Shown here in pieces: positions 10,117 to 20,891 of a DNA stretch of 64,000 nucleotides. Source of the DNA: Thiotrichaceae bacterium (GTDB lineage Bacteria > Pseudomonadota > Gammaproteobacteria > SZUA-140). The stretch covers positions 16,130-80,129 of the forward strand of contig NVTY02000014.1 of the NCBI GenBank assembly GCA_002401765.2, written 5' to 3'. The stretch's first letter is position 1. Each line of letters begins with the position of its first letter. The notes below the pieces were generated by a model. It was not told the DNA's origin. It did not search any database and saw only the letters and a list, made by a program, of their open reading frames with translations. A program made the position numbers and the translations under genes.

Positions 10117-10565
10117 AGCAGTTTTTTGAAGAGCGTATTCAGTCTGTGATGGCCGATGAAAACGATGCGGATGAACAGTCGCTACGGCTTGCGACCGCGG
10201 CATTGATGATCGAGATGACACGTGCGGATGATGATGTGACAGACGAAGAGCGCCGCGCCGTTGATGGTGTGTTGCAGGGTCTATTCTCTATCAGTGAAGA
10301 TGAGGCAAAAGCGCTGGCCAAGCTGGCGGAGGCGGAGGTTGATAACGCCGCCTGCCTGTTTGATTTTACTAAAATGGTGGATCAATCGTTTACTCAGCCT
10401 CAGAAACAGCGGGTGGTCGAAATGTTATGGCGCGTTGCCTTTTCCGATGCCCATAAAGATCACGAGGAAGAGTATTTAGTGCGTAAAATTTCAGATCTTA
10501 TCCATGTCTCGCACGAGAATTTTATTAAAGCGCGTCATCGCGTTGAGCAAGAATTGGCCGGGTAA
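10101..10565 (+). CDS. TerB-family (tellurite resistance-like) protein
   Basis: AALMIEMTRADDDVTDEERRAVDGVL... TerB-like helical acidic repeats. Confidence 0.8.
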   Translation: MFNSMKQFFEERIQSVMADENDADEQSLRLATAALMIEMTRADDDVTDEERRAVDGVLQGLFSISEDEAKALAKLAEAEVDNAACLFDFTKMVDQSFTQPQKQRVVEMLWRVAFSDAHKDHEEEYLVRKISDLIHVSHENFIKARHRVEQELAG

Positions 10566-10582
10566 TTCTCTGTTTTGGGCGC

Positions 10583-12187
10583 TTATCGCTTATACCACAG
10601 GCCGCCTTCTGGGCCGAGTGGGATACCGACCATCATCCAAGCGACAATCATCACGGTCCAGATAATGGCAAATGCAATGGCGTAGGGCAGCATCATTGCC
10701 ACTAGGGTGCCGATGCCAGCCTTGGGCGCGTAGCGTTGCATAAAGGCGAGTACGATCACCATATAAGGATTTAATGGGGTGATGACATTGGTGACCGAAT
10801 CTCCAATGCGGTAGGCGACTTGTGTTAATTCTGGGCTGATGCCAACCTGCATAAACATCGGGATAAAGACCGGCGCAAAGAAGGCGAATTTGGCGGAGGC
10901 GGAGCCAATAAACAGGTTGCCGGCCATCACCACAAAGATAAAGGCGACGATCAGCACTTCCGGTGCAAAACTCGCTTGTGCCAGCGCCTGTCCACCGACG
11001 ATGGCGATCATCTCGCCCAGGTTTGAATATTTAAAAAAGGCGATAAACTGTGCCGCAAAAAAAGCGAGTACGATATAGGGGCCTAGGCTTGCCATGGTTT
11101 CGCCCATCAGGCCTGCGATATCTTTTTCACTTTTAAGGGTGCGTGCGCCGAAGCCATAGGCGATACCGGGCAGTAAAAAGAAGATGAGAATTAGCGGTAC
11201 CATCGCTTCTATCCAGCGATCAAAACGGTTGCCCACGCCGTGTAATGGTGCGCCAGGGATGAATATCAATGCGAGGATAATGATGAGAGCGGTGCCGAGG
11301 GCGGTCATCGCCCAGCGCAGGCCGCGTTGTCTGTCGTTGCCGCTTTCAAGGTTGCTGGCAGTGGCCTCATGACTAAAATTGCTTTCATAAGGGGTGGTTG
11401 CCAGGCGGGGCTCGACCCAACGTGCGGTGACCCACCAGCCAACTAGCGTTAGCATAAAGGTTGAAGCGATCATAAACCACCAGTTGGCAGTGGCACTGAC
11501 CAGATAGCGCTCATCAATCAGTTGCGCGCTTGCTTGAGAGAAGCCAGCCATCATGGGGTCAATCGCAGTGATGAAGAGGTTGGCACTAAAGCCGGCAGAG
11601 ACACCGGCAAAGGCAGTCGCGATACCGACTAAGGGTGAACGCCCGAGTGCCAGATAGAGTGCGGCGGCGAGCGGTGGCAGTACCACGTAACCGGCATCGA
11701 GCGCCATCGATGACATGATGCCGAGAAAAAAGACCATCGGGGTGAGCAGTGATGCGGGGGTTTTGTTGGCAGATATCTGTAACAATGCTGCGATTAAGCC
11801 ACTTCGTTCTGCCACACCAATGCCGAGCATCGCCACCAGTACGAGACCTAATGGCGGAAACGACATAAAGTTATCGACCATGCTGTTTAGCACCCACCAC
11901 AGGCCATCGCTATCAAGGAGGCCGATGGCGACTACCTCAACTTGCTGTTGCACACCGTCACTGCCGGTCATATTTTTGCTTACCTGCCACCCCAGCAGGG
12001 CGGCAACTTGAGAGAGCACCATCACGGCTAGGGTGGCGAAAAAGAAAAGTGTTGCGGGATGCGGCAGACGGTTTCCAGTCTGCTCAACCCAATTAAGTAG
12101 GCCGCTATTTTGAGAATCCATCTTCATTTTATGGTTATTAATCCATTCGCTTAATAATAAGTTGTTTGCTGTAAATGATGTCATCAT
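10583..12187 (-). CDS. abgT: AbgT-family transporter (p-aminobenzoyl-glutamate transporter-like)
   Basis: NRLPHPATLFF; MLGIGVAERSGLIAALL; GVSAGFSANLFI; RIGDSVTNVITPLNPYMV. Confidence 0.88.
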   Translation of the reverse strand: MMTSFTANNLLLSEWINNHKMKMDSQNSGLLNWVEQTGNRLPHPATLFFFATLAVMVLSQVAALLGWQVSKNMTGSDGVQQQVEVVAIGLLDSDGLWWVLNSMVDNFMSFPPLGLVLVAMLGIGVAERSGLIAALLQISANKTPASLLTPMVFFLGIMSSMALDAGYVVLPPLAAALYLALGRSPLVGIATAFAGVSAGFSANLFITAIDPMMAGFSQASAQLIDERYLVSATANWWFMIASTFMLTLVGWWVTARWVEPRLATTPYESNFSHEATASNLESGNDRQRGLRWAMTALGTALIIILALIFIPGAPLHGVGNRFDRWIEAMVPLILIFFLLPGIAYGFGARTLKSEKDIAGLMGETMASLGPYIVLAFFAAQFIAFFKYSNLGEMIAIVGGQALAQASFAPEVLIVAFIFVVMAGNLFIGSASAKFAFFAPVFIPMFMQVGISPELTQVAYRIGDSVTNVITPLNPYMVIVLAFMQRYAPKAGIGTLVAMMLPYAIAFAIIWTVMIVAWMMVGIPLGPEGGLWYKR

Positions 12188-12235
12188 CGCATATGGTGTC
12201 AGTTTTTGTCATCAGCGGTGATGATTTTTCCCGGG

Positions 12236-12628
12236 GGTGGGTCGCGGTGGGTTGATGGTGTTTTGCAGGGCAATGATGAAAAACGAAAATCAGGGGATGA
12301 TTACCCGGTATGGATCTATGTGGTGATCTCTGGCGGGCTATTTTTTTGGCGCACACGGGCAATCAACGATGTCTGGTCTAATCGCCAGCCGATCAATAGT
12401 CATTGGCCCAATGCCTATACTCGCCGTGCAGCCATGGTGGCGATACGTTCAGGTTCGGAGCAGCATGGGCAATGGGTGACAGAAAAATGTAATGTGCGAG
12501 AGGATTTCAGGCATCTGTTTGGTAACAACGTCGATCAAATCGATGCGGTGGCGATCATGAGCGATAGCGATAATAGTGGTGGTTAGGTCTGGGTGGGTTA
12601 TGGCGATATCTTTTTTTCATCGCAATAA
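12236..12628 (+). pseudogene. DUF3047 family C-terminal remnant (5'-truncated, in-frame amber at 12584-12586)
   Basis: GNDEKRKSGDDYPVWIYVVISGG...RAINDVWSNRQPINSHWPNAYTRRAAMVAIRSG...GQWVTEKCNVREDFRHLFGNNVDQIDAVAIMSDSDNSGG*VWVGYGDIFFSSQ*. Confidence 0.7.
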
Positions 12629-12643
12629 TGTGAGCGTTGACGT

Positions 12644-13015
12644 TTAAGCCTGGTCGAGCATCGATAGCTCTCGGTTTACCAGTTCGGCATCGCCAAGGTT
12701 GAGTTCCATCAGGCGCCGAAGATGTGTGATGCTGTTGGAATCGATATGCTCGCAGCGGAAACCGATGCGGCTATCCTGGATATGGGCGACAGATGCCGCC
12801 ATCTTGATTGCGACTTCATCTTCTTTGAGAATCACCGCGACTTGATACTCATCACCAATGCTGCCGTCCCACCCTTCAGGCAGGTCAACCAGGGCACCTT
12901 TCAGCGAAATATCGACCAGATGGCTCTGCCAGTGATGGTTGCCACGACTGATGGTGGTGGAGGTGTTGAAATCGACACGGCTGAAGCGACGTTTGTTGGT
13001 TAAAGAACTGTTCAT
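12644..13015 (-). CDS. PilZ domain protein (putative c-di-GMP effector)
   Basis: KRRFSRVDF...LVDISLKGALVDLPEG; RRxxR and D/NxSxxG-type motifs. Confidence 0.85.
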   Translation of the reverse strand: MNSSLTNKRRFSRVDFNTSTTISRGNHHWQSHLVDISLKGALVDLPEGWDGSIGDEYQVAVILKEDEVAIKMAASVAHIQDSRIGFRCEHIDSNSITHLRRLMELNLGDAELVNRELSMLDQA

Positions 13016-13053
13016 GATGATCTTTCCTTATCGCTTAGCCACATCGCATTAAA

Positions 13054-14546
<1,493 letters not shown>

Positions 14547-14554
14547 GTTAGGCC

Positions 14555-15376
14555 TTACGCTTCGCGCAATAGCTCGTTGATGCCAACCTTGCTGCGGGTT
14601 TTTTCATCAACCTGTTTGATGATCACGGCGCAGTAAAGGCTGTGTGAACCATCTTTGGCGGGTAGGTTACCGGGTACAACCACGGCGCCGGTTGGCACGC
14701 GACCAAAGGTGATTTCACCCGTCATACGGTTGTAGATCTTGGTGCTTTGACCGATGTAAACGCCCATTGAGATCACCGCGTTCTCTTCCACGATCACTCC
14801 TTCAACGATCTCTGAGCGCGCACCAATAAAGCAGTTATCTTCGATGATGGTTGGGTTGGCCTGCAGTGGCTCTAACACACCGCCGATGCCGACGCCGCCT
14901 GACAGGTGTACGTTTTTACCAATCTGCGCACATGAACCCACAGTTGCCCATGCATCAACCATGGTGCCGCTATCAACATAGGCTCCGATGTTGACATAGG
15001 ATGGCATCAATATAGTGTTAGGTGCGATGTATGCGCCTCGACGTGCGGTCGCGGGTGGCACGACGCGAACACCTGCTTCGCGGAAATCACGTGAATTGTA
15101 GTCAGCAAATTTAGACTGCACTTTGTCGTAGTAGTTGGTGAAACCACCCTTCATGAATTCGTTGTCTTCGATGCGGAATGAGAGCAGCACCGCTTTCTTT
15201 AACCACTGGTTAACGATCCACTCACCATCCTTCTTTTCTGCAACACGCAGGCTGCCGTTGTCGAGTTGTGCTAGTGCGTTTAGCACCGCTTCTTTAACGT
15301 GGGTGTCGACGTTACGTGGGTTGATCTCTGCGCGGCTTTCAAAGGCCTTTTCGATGATGGCTTGTAGATCACTCAT
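14555..15376 (-). CDS. dapD: 2,3,4,5-tetrahydropyridine-2,6-dicarboxylate N-succinyltransferase
   Basis: Left-handed beta-helix hexapeptides; [52 protein letters not shown]. Confidence 0.97.
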   Translation of the reverse strand: MSDLQAIIEKAFESRAEINPRNVDTHVKEAVLNALAQLDNGSLRVAEKKDGEWIVNQWLKKAVLLSFRIEDNEFMKGGFTNYYDKVQSKFADYNSRDFREAGVRVVPPATARRGAYIAPNTILMPSYVNIGAYVDSGTMVDAWATVGSCAQIGKNVHLSGGVGIGGVLEPLQANPTIIEDNCFIGARSEIVEGVIVEENAVISMGVYIGQSTKIYNRMTGEITFGRVPTGAVVVPGNLPAKDGSHSLYCAVIIKQVDEKTRSKVGINELLREA

Positions 15377-15440
15377 GGTGCTTTCTCCGTTAATAAACTG
15401 AAATTAAGTTAGCTTAAAGTATGTTTAAAGCTCAAACCGG

Positions 15441-16652
15441 TTAAAGATGAGCAATGAAATCTTTGATCCGCTCTGCCGCGTCGATGCACTCATCGAGCGG
15501 TGCGACCAGCGCGATGCGTACGTAACCGCTGCCGGGGTTGATGCCGTGTGCCTCGCGAGAGAGGTAACTACCGGGCAACAGGTTAATATGTTTCTGATGG
15601 TATAACTGTCGTGCAAATTCCGCATCGTCATTGTTCAGTGCTGCTGGTGTCTTTAACCATAGATAAAAACCGGCGGCGGGGTGCGACACTTCGGTTACGT
15701 CGCTTAGTATACCGACTACCGCGGCAAACTTTTCACGGTAATAAGTGCGGTTTTCTATGACGTGTAGTTCATCGCGCCAGGCCTCAATACTGGCCTGCTG
15801 GGTATAGGGTGCCATGGCACTGCCATGGTAGGTACGGTAGAGCAGGAATTGGCTGATTAACTCGGCATCACCGGCAATAAAACCGGAGCGCATCCCCGGT
15901 AGATTGGAGCGTTTTGATAGGCTGTGAAACACCACGCAGCGCTTGTAGTCTGTATTGCCAATCTCGATCGCAGTTTCAAGTAGGCCAACGGGTGGATTGG
16001 CCTCGTCGAAATAGATTTCTGAGTAACATTCATCGGAGGCGATCACAAAGTCAAATTTCTCAGCCAGCGAGATTAAATGAGCCAGCGTCTCTTTTCCGAT
16101 GACGGCACCCGTTGGGTTGCTAGGAGAGCAGAGATAGAGCAGCTGACAGCGCTGCCAGGCTTCATCTGGTACGCTATCGAAGTCTGGCAGCCAGCCGTTC
16201 TCAGCAGCGGTATTGATAAACCACGGTTCAGCCCCAGCAAGAAAGGTGGCTCCCTCGTAGATTTGATAGAACGGATTGGGGCTCATCACCAGTGGATTGG
16301 GTTGAGTACGGTCGACCACGGTTTGGGCGAAGGCGAACAGCGCCTCGCGGGTGCCGTTGACCGGCAGCACGTGGCGTTCGACATCGATACTATGAGTCGG
16401 TAGTGAAAATCGCTGGGTAAGCCAGTCGCCAATCGCCTTGCGCAGTGCCGCAGGCCCTTTGGTCGTTGGATAGCTAGCCAGTCCGTGCAGGTGATGGGTG
16501 AGAGCCTCGCTGACAAATCTCGGCGGGCTGTGCTTGGGCTCGCCGATGGCTAGATTGATTGCACTGAAGGCGCTGTTGGGGATAATCCCGGCCTTCAATT
16601 TTGCAAGTTTCTCAAAGGGATAGGGCTGTAGTTTGGATAAATCAGGATTCAT
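15441..16652 (-). CDS. dapC: Succinyldiaminopimelate transaminase
   Basis: MNPDLSKLQPYPFEKL; AINLAIGEPKHSPP; PLP motif HSLSKRSNLPGMRSGF; dap cluster. Confidence 0.93.
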   Translation of the reverse strand: MNPDLSKLQPYPFEKLAKLKAGIIPNSAFSAINLAIGEPKHSPPRFVSEALTHHLHGLASYPTTKGPAALRKAIGDWLTQRFSLPTHSIDVERHVLPVNGTREALFAFAQTVVDRTQPNPLVMSPNPFYQIYEGATFLAGAEPWFINTAAENGWLPDFDSVPDEAWQRCQLLYLCSPSNPTGAVIGKETLAHLISLAEKFDFVIASDECYSEIYFDEANPPVGLLETAIEIGNTDYKRCVVFHSLSKRSNLPGMRSGFIAGDAELISQFLLYRTYHGSAMAPYTQQASIEAWRDELHVIENRTYYREKFAAVVGILSDVTEVSHPAAGFYLWLKTPAALNNDDAEFARQLYHQKHINLLPGSYLSREAHGINPGSGYVRIALVAPLDECIDAAERIKDFIAHL

Positions 16653-16742
16653 ACGTGTTTAGCCGGATGTGATATGCCATGTTATGGTAGGCAAAATTCA
16701 AGAATCTGCCAAATAGCCCTCTAGTATAAGTCATTCAGCCAT

Positions 16743-17624
16743 ATGCCGTCCAAACAGAGCCATATTATCTTACCCGTTTTAGCATTACTACTCGGAGCAA
16801 CCCTGTGGGGCGTGTTCTGGTATCCGCTGCGTTTGCTGGAGCAGAATGGCCTGGTGGGGTTGTGGGCAACATTGTTGATTTATGGTTCGGCATTGATGAT
16901 TGGCTTGCCAGTGGTGTTAAAACGGCGCTATCCGCTGGTGCGGCCGGGGCTGCTAGTGGTGCTCGCCCTGGTGAGTGCGTGGTGCAACATCGCCTTTATT
17001 CTCGCTATTCTAGAAGGGAATGTGGTGCGGGTGACGCTGCTCTTTTTTCTCTCACCGCTATGGACGGTGATTCTAAGCAGATTCATTCTCGATGAACCAT
17101 TGCCCCGCTCTGCCCGCATCACGTTGCTATTGGCACTGATCGGCGCGCTGATTATGTTGTGGGATAGCGAGATGGGGGTGCCGTGGCCACAGGGACGGGC
17201 AGACTGGCTAGCGCTCTCGTCCGGTTTTGCCTTTGCGCTGGCGAATGTATTGATCCGCAAAATGCATGACGTCGAGATCTGGGTAAAGACTGTGTCAACC
17301 TGGTGTGGTGCGGTGACGCTCGCCACCATCTGGATTTTAGTCGCCGGAATACCGCTGCCAGCGGTTGAAACTGAAGTGGTGATCGGTGCGCTCTCGCTGG
17401 GTGCTGTTGGTATGGTAGTGATGACGTTGGTGGTACTTTACGGCGTGACCCACATGCCCGCCCACCGCTCGGCGGTGATCCTGCTGTTTGAGCTGGTGGT
17501 TGGTGCGGTCTCTGCGCAACTACTCACCGATGAACATGTGATGCTCAACGAGTGGCTCGGTGGTCTGTTGATTGTGTTGGCGGGGTGGTATGCCGCGCGG
17601 CATCAAGTGAAGGGTGGGGGTTGA
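16743..17624 (+). CDS. EamA/DMT-family permease
   Basis: Ten hydrophobic segments, duplicated EamA pattern (LLGATLWGVFWYPLR; EWLGGLLIVLAGWY). Confidence 0.8.
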   Translation: MPSKQSHIILPVLALLLGATLWGVFWYPLRLLEQNGLVGLWATLLIYGSALMIGLPVVLKRRYPLVRPGLLVVLALVSAWCNIAFILAILEGNVVRVTLLFFLSPLWTVILSRFILDEPLPRSARITLLLALIGALIMLWDSEMGVPWPQGRADWLALSSGFAFALANVLIRKMHDVEIWVKTVSTWCGAVTLATIWILVAGIPLPAVETEVVIGALSLGAVGMVVMTLVVLYGVTHMPAHRSAVILLFELVVGAVSAQLLTDEHVMLNEWLGGLLIVLAGWYAARHQVKGGG

Positions 17625-17717
17625 TATATTTAAAGTGGGCGTATTGAGGGGTGTTGGGCTTTAAGCAATTTTGTCTTGCGATTTCCTAACAAGCTAGTAT
17701 GCTTTGAGTATAACCGT

Positions 17718-17727
17718 TGTATATACA
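17718..17727. promoter_or_regulatory. Candidate operator, perfect palindrome TGTATATACA (copy 1, upstream of toxin-like gene)
   Basis: Identical 10-bp palindrome recurs at 18076-18085, upstream of the antitoxin-like gene. Confidence 0.45.
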
Positions 17728-17771
17728 TATTTTTTACGCATCTTATTTATATTATTTAATGGGTTTTACCT

Positions 17772-18069
17772 ATGGCTCTGGTTATTTCTAGCGGGATATC
17801 TAAAAAACTAAATACAAAACATAATGTTAGTGAGTGTGAGATTATCCAGTGTTTTGCTAGATAGGGATCGTGGTTTTCTTGAAGATACTCGCGAAGATCA
17901 TAAAACAGACCCGATTACGAAGTGGTTTGTGGCAGAAACTGATCGTGGTAGGAAGCTAAAGGTGGTCTTTATGCAGGCCGATAACCTTGATATTCATATA
18001 AAAAGTGCTTACATGGCTAATGAAGATGAAAAGTGGATTTATGCTAAATATACAAAACCGCTGAAATAA
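17772..18069 (+). pseudogene. BrnT/DUF4258-like protein (family often annotated ADP-ribosyl-(dinitrogen reductase) hydrolase), frameshifted near 17860
   Basis: Frame 1: MALVISSGISKKLNTKHNVSECEIIQCFAR*; frame 2 resumes RDRGFLEDTREDHKTDPITKWFVAETDRGRKLKVVF...; deleting one base at about 17860 gives a continuous ...CFANRDRGFLEDTRED... Confidence 0.75.
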
Positions 18070-18075
18070 AACCAA

Positions 18076-18085
18076 TGTATATACA
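18076..18085. promoter_or_regulatory. Candidate operator, perfect palindrome TGTATATACA (copy 2)
   Basis: Exact match to 17718-17727, just upstream of antitoxin-like ORF. Confidence 0.45.
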
Positions 18086-18112
18086 AAGTAAAAAAGGGTG
18101 AAGGAGTTAATG

Positions 18113-18439
18113 ATGGCGAAAAAATCTCAGAAAATAGAAGGGACTACGGAAGCATGGGAGTCCGGGGAATTAGGCCGAGATGAAGAGTTCGTTAAGGTAT
18201 CAACCGATATCAATCAAGATGCACTGGATGACTCGTTAGAGCTTCAGATGATTTCCATTCGCCTGCAAAAATCATTGATCGAAGATATCAAGATGATTGC
18301 AGAGCTGAATGGCTTTGGCTACCAACCACTAATCCGGCAGACTCTTAATAAGTTTGTTGAATGCGAGAAAAGAACGCTTCTTAGGCAGGCGGCAAGAGCG
18401 CAGGCGCAAGATAATGGTGACAAGGCTGCGGTCGCATAG
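18113..18439 (+). CDS. Antitoxin-like protein, BrnA/CopG (RHH) type
   Basis: Follows toxin-like gene; C-terminal ISIRLQKSLIEDIKMIAELNGFGYQPLIRQTLNKFVE RHH-like; RBS aaggag before ATG. Confidence 0.7.
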   Translation: MAKKSQKIEGTTEAWESGELGRDEEFVKVSTDINQDALDDSLELQMISIRLQKSLIEDIKMIAELNGFGYQPLIRQTLNKFVECEKRTLLRQAARAQAQDNGDKAAVA

Positions 18440-18464
18440 TCACCTAGATAAAGGTCAAACCAAA

Positions 18465-18490
18465 CCCAGCTTAGTGCTGGGCTTTTTTTT
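18465..18490 (+). terminator. Rho-independent terminator after antitoxin-like gene
   Basis: CCCAGC-ttagt-GCTGGG followed by CTTTTTTTT. Confidence 0.9.
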
Positions 18491-18632
18491 GAACGCATTT
18501 TTGCATCGCTCTGTTTTTCACGGCTTCAACACCAGGCCTATCATCATGGCGTAAGTGTTTATTATCTCTGCGGTAGTTAGAGACGCTCTGCATTTAAATA
18601 GCGGGAAGGGCGGGATAAAGCAGGTTTGATTG

Positions 18633-18783
18633 ATGGCGTTCGGCAGTGATTGGTTCAAATCGGATGTTGACGCGGTGTTAGGACGCACAATAGCCCCCCC
18701 CTGACCTACAGGGGCTGCTCGAGCAGTGGGATGCGAGCATAGGTGAGAAAGGTTATCATGTGCCTCCGCCCTCTTTCCGGTGA
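18633..18783 (+). pseudogene. Small ORF interrupted by poly-C tract (C8 at 18694-18701)
   Basis: MAFGSDWFKSDVDAVLGRTIAPP* in one frame; with 7 C it would read ...RTIAPPDLQGLLEQWDASIGEKGYHVPPPSFR*. Confidence 0.35.
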
Positions 18784-18789
18784 TTAAGA

Positions 18790-20052
18790 ATGATTGTGAA
18801 AAGTAAATGTTGTTTGTGCATTTCAGTTTTTCTTGTATTTGTTTTGGGTAATATTGAGCGTGCTGGTGCAGCACCTATGTTTGATGCCTCTGAACTATAT
18901 GAGAAGCTTCAGCCATCTCTTTGCGCTGTATTGGCTCTAGATGAAACTGGAACGGAAATTGGTTATGGGAGTGGCTTTGTTATAACCAAAAGTGGGGATG
19001 TTGTAACTAATGCTCATGTTATTGCAGGTGCTGTATCAATAAAACTAGAGTGTAATTCTCGTATTGGTAAAGCGCTGAATATAGCCCGCTTTAGTCCTGG
19101 ATTGGATTTAGTGGTACTTAGTTCAAATCTATCGAAATCATCGCCTCTTAATATTGTTAGTCATCTAGACCTTAAGCCGGGTTCATTGGTATTTGCACTG
19201 GGTAATCCTCTTGGGTTCAGAAGCACAATTACAACAGGGTTAGTTAGTGGGGTACGTTCAATCGACGGTGTTGATTATATACAATTATCTGCTGATATTA
19301 ATCCCGGCAACAGTGGTGGTCCAATTGTTACGCAAAATGGAGAGGTAATAGGCGTAGCAACAATGCGATTGGAAAAAACACAGAGGTTAAGTTTCGCTCT
19401 CCCCGCTGACCATATACATAATCTTGGAGAGGTGAATTATAGCTTTTCAGAAAAAGCCATTATGAGCGATGTCAAAGTAAGGAATAACGAGTTATTTATT
19501 TCTGAGCTTTTATTTCGGGGGCTTTCCTTGGGCTCTGAGTGTGAAGAAATACTTAGTCTAGAAGGTGTTCATCTACCACCGTCTTCTGAGGAGGCTTTGA
19601 AGCTATTACTGGGGTCTCAACTTGGTTTTTCTGATGAAGGTGTTTGGAATAATATATCTCTGACTGGGTCTAATTCAGGGGTGACTCAGTTATTGGGAAA
19701 GAAGGTTGGAGTTAATTTCGAGTGTCGTTTTGGTAAGTTAGTATCAGCGACTTATATGATAAGAGAAAATATTGTTAACAATGTAAATCTAAGCTTGCAA
19801 AGAAAAATCATAGCTGGGTTAACAGTTAAATATGGAGAGCCAATCACAAAAACATTAGGAGACAGTATATTCTCAAAGAATGAGCAATTAATTTTATGGA
19901 CGTTAAAGGCAGGCCAAGAAGTGCGTTTGGAAAAAAGTAGTAGCGGGGGAGAGAAAAACCTTTCTATGAGGCTTCAATATATTGACCATGAGCTTGTAAG
20001 AGCTCTTGAACTGAAAGAGGCGTTGAGAGCGATTGAGTTTAATGAGCTTTAG
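18790..20052 (+). CDS. Secreted trypsin-like (S1C/HtrA-type catalytic domain) serine protease without recognisable PDZ
   Basis: Signal peptide; VVTNAHVI, LDLVVLSS, DINPGNSGGPIV triad. Confidence 0.88.
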   Translation: MIVKSKCCLCISVFLVFVLGNIERAGAAPMFDASELYEKLQPSLCAVLALDETGTEIGYGSGFVITKSGDVVTNAHVIAGAVSIKLECNSRIGKALNIARFSPGLDLVVLSSNLSKSSPLNIVSHLDLKPGSLVFALGNPLGFRSTITTGLVSGVRSIDGVDYIQLSADINPGNSGGPIVTQNGEVIGVATMRLEKTQRLSFALPADHIHNLGEVNYSFSEKAIMSDVKVRNNELFISELLFRGLSLGSECEEILSLEGVHLPPSSEEALKLLLGSQLGFSDEGVWNNISLTGSNSGVTQLLGKKVGVNFECRFGKLVSATYMIRENIVNNVNLSLQRKIIAGLTVKYGEPITKTLGDSIFSKNEQLILWTLKAGQEVRLEKSSSGGEKNLSMRLQYIDHELVRALELKEALRAIEFNEL

Positions 20053-20101
20053 AAAGTGCTTGGATATTATGAAGCACCATCTGTGATGGCTGTGCCACAT
20101 T

Positions 20102-20135
20102 CCCCGGGTTTCGCTTGAAGCTCAGCCCGGGCTAC
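20102..20135. repeat. REP-like hairpin CCCGGGTTTCGCTTGAAGCTCAGCCCGGGCTAC
   Basis: CCCGGG...CCCGGG bracketed dyad, like dispersed 'CCCGGGTTTCGCT..' repeats common in gammaproteobacteria. Confidence 0.5.
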
Positions 20136-20235
20136 ATTAAATAAATAAAGCGGGCGGAGCGATTTAAAAGTAGCCAGTTGTTTAGTTGTTTAAAAAATAA
20201 TCCCCCCGTTTCCTTTCTACTTTAAAAACACCCTA

Positions 20236-20814
20236 ATGAATAGAACAACGAACGATTCAAAAAAACTGTTGGTACTCAATAAGCCTAAGGGTTATGTGGT
20301 CACGCGATCTGACGAGCGGGGACGAAAAACTGTCTATGATCTTCTCCCCGATTGGGTTTTTCATGACGGGTGGATGCCCGTCGGGCGTCTTGATTTAGAA
20401 TCTAAGGGGCTGCTACTGTTCACAACCAACGGCAAAGTTGGCGACGCGTTGACTCGACCTGGGGGTTGCATCAAAGTATACGAGATCTGGGTGCGGGGCC
20501 ATGTAACAGACGAGCACATTGCAATGGCCAAGGCCGGAGTGGAGAGCACCGTGGGTCTGCTGAAAGCGAGCCGCATCGAAAAAATAGGCATGGGTGGTGC
20601 AAAAACAAAACTGAGGATAGAAATTAATGAGGGAAAAAACCGCCATATCCGCCGGCTTTTTGGGGCGATGAAAGACCCAAAATTTGGCACGCCATTAAAG
20701 GTTCTGGAATTGAAACGAATGAGTATTGGCAGTTTTAAACTCGACCTCGAAGCCGGTAAGTGGCGTTACCTTTCATTGGACGAAGAGCGTGTGCTCATTA
20801 AAAACTTTGATTAA
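20236..20814 (+). CDS. RsuA/RluE-family 16S/23S rRNA pseudouridine synthase
   Basis: LNKPKGYVVT, PVGRLDLESKGLLLFTTNG, EGKNRHIRRLF. Confidence 0.9.
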   Translation: MNRTTNDSKKLLVLNKPKGYVVTRSDERGRKTVYDLLPDWVFHDGWMPVGRLDLESKGLLLFTTNGKVGDALTRPGGCIKVYEIWVRGHVTDEHIAMAKAGVESTVGLLKASRIEKIGMGGAKTKLRIEINEGKNRHIRRLFGAMKDPKFGTPLKVLELKRMSIGSFKLDLEAGKWRYLSLDEERVLIKNFD

Positions 20815-20891
20815 CACGAAGGGCAATCTTTTTATAAAAATGAATGACCGATGGTTTTTGTCGTCACTCGAACAGTTGATTCTGTCTACCG

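Noticed and set aside
18518-18874. 118-aa minus-strand ORF opposite the protease start
   Set aside because: Composition not protein-like and conflicts with the plus-strand small ORF, terminator and protease start
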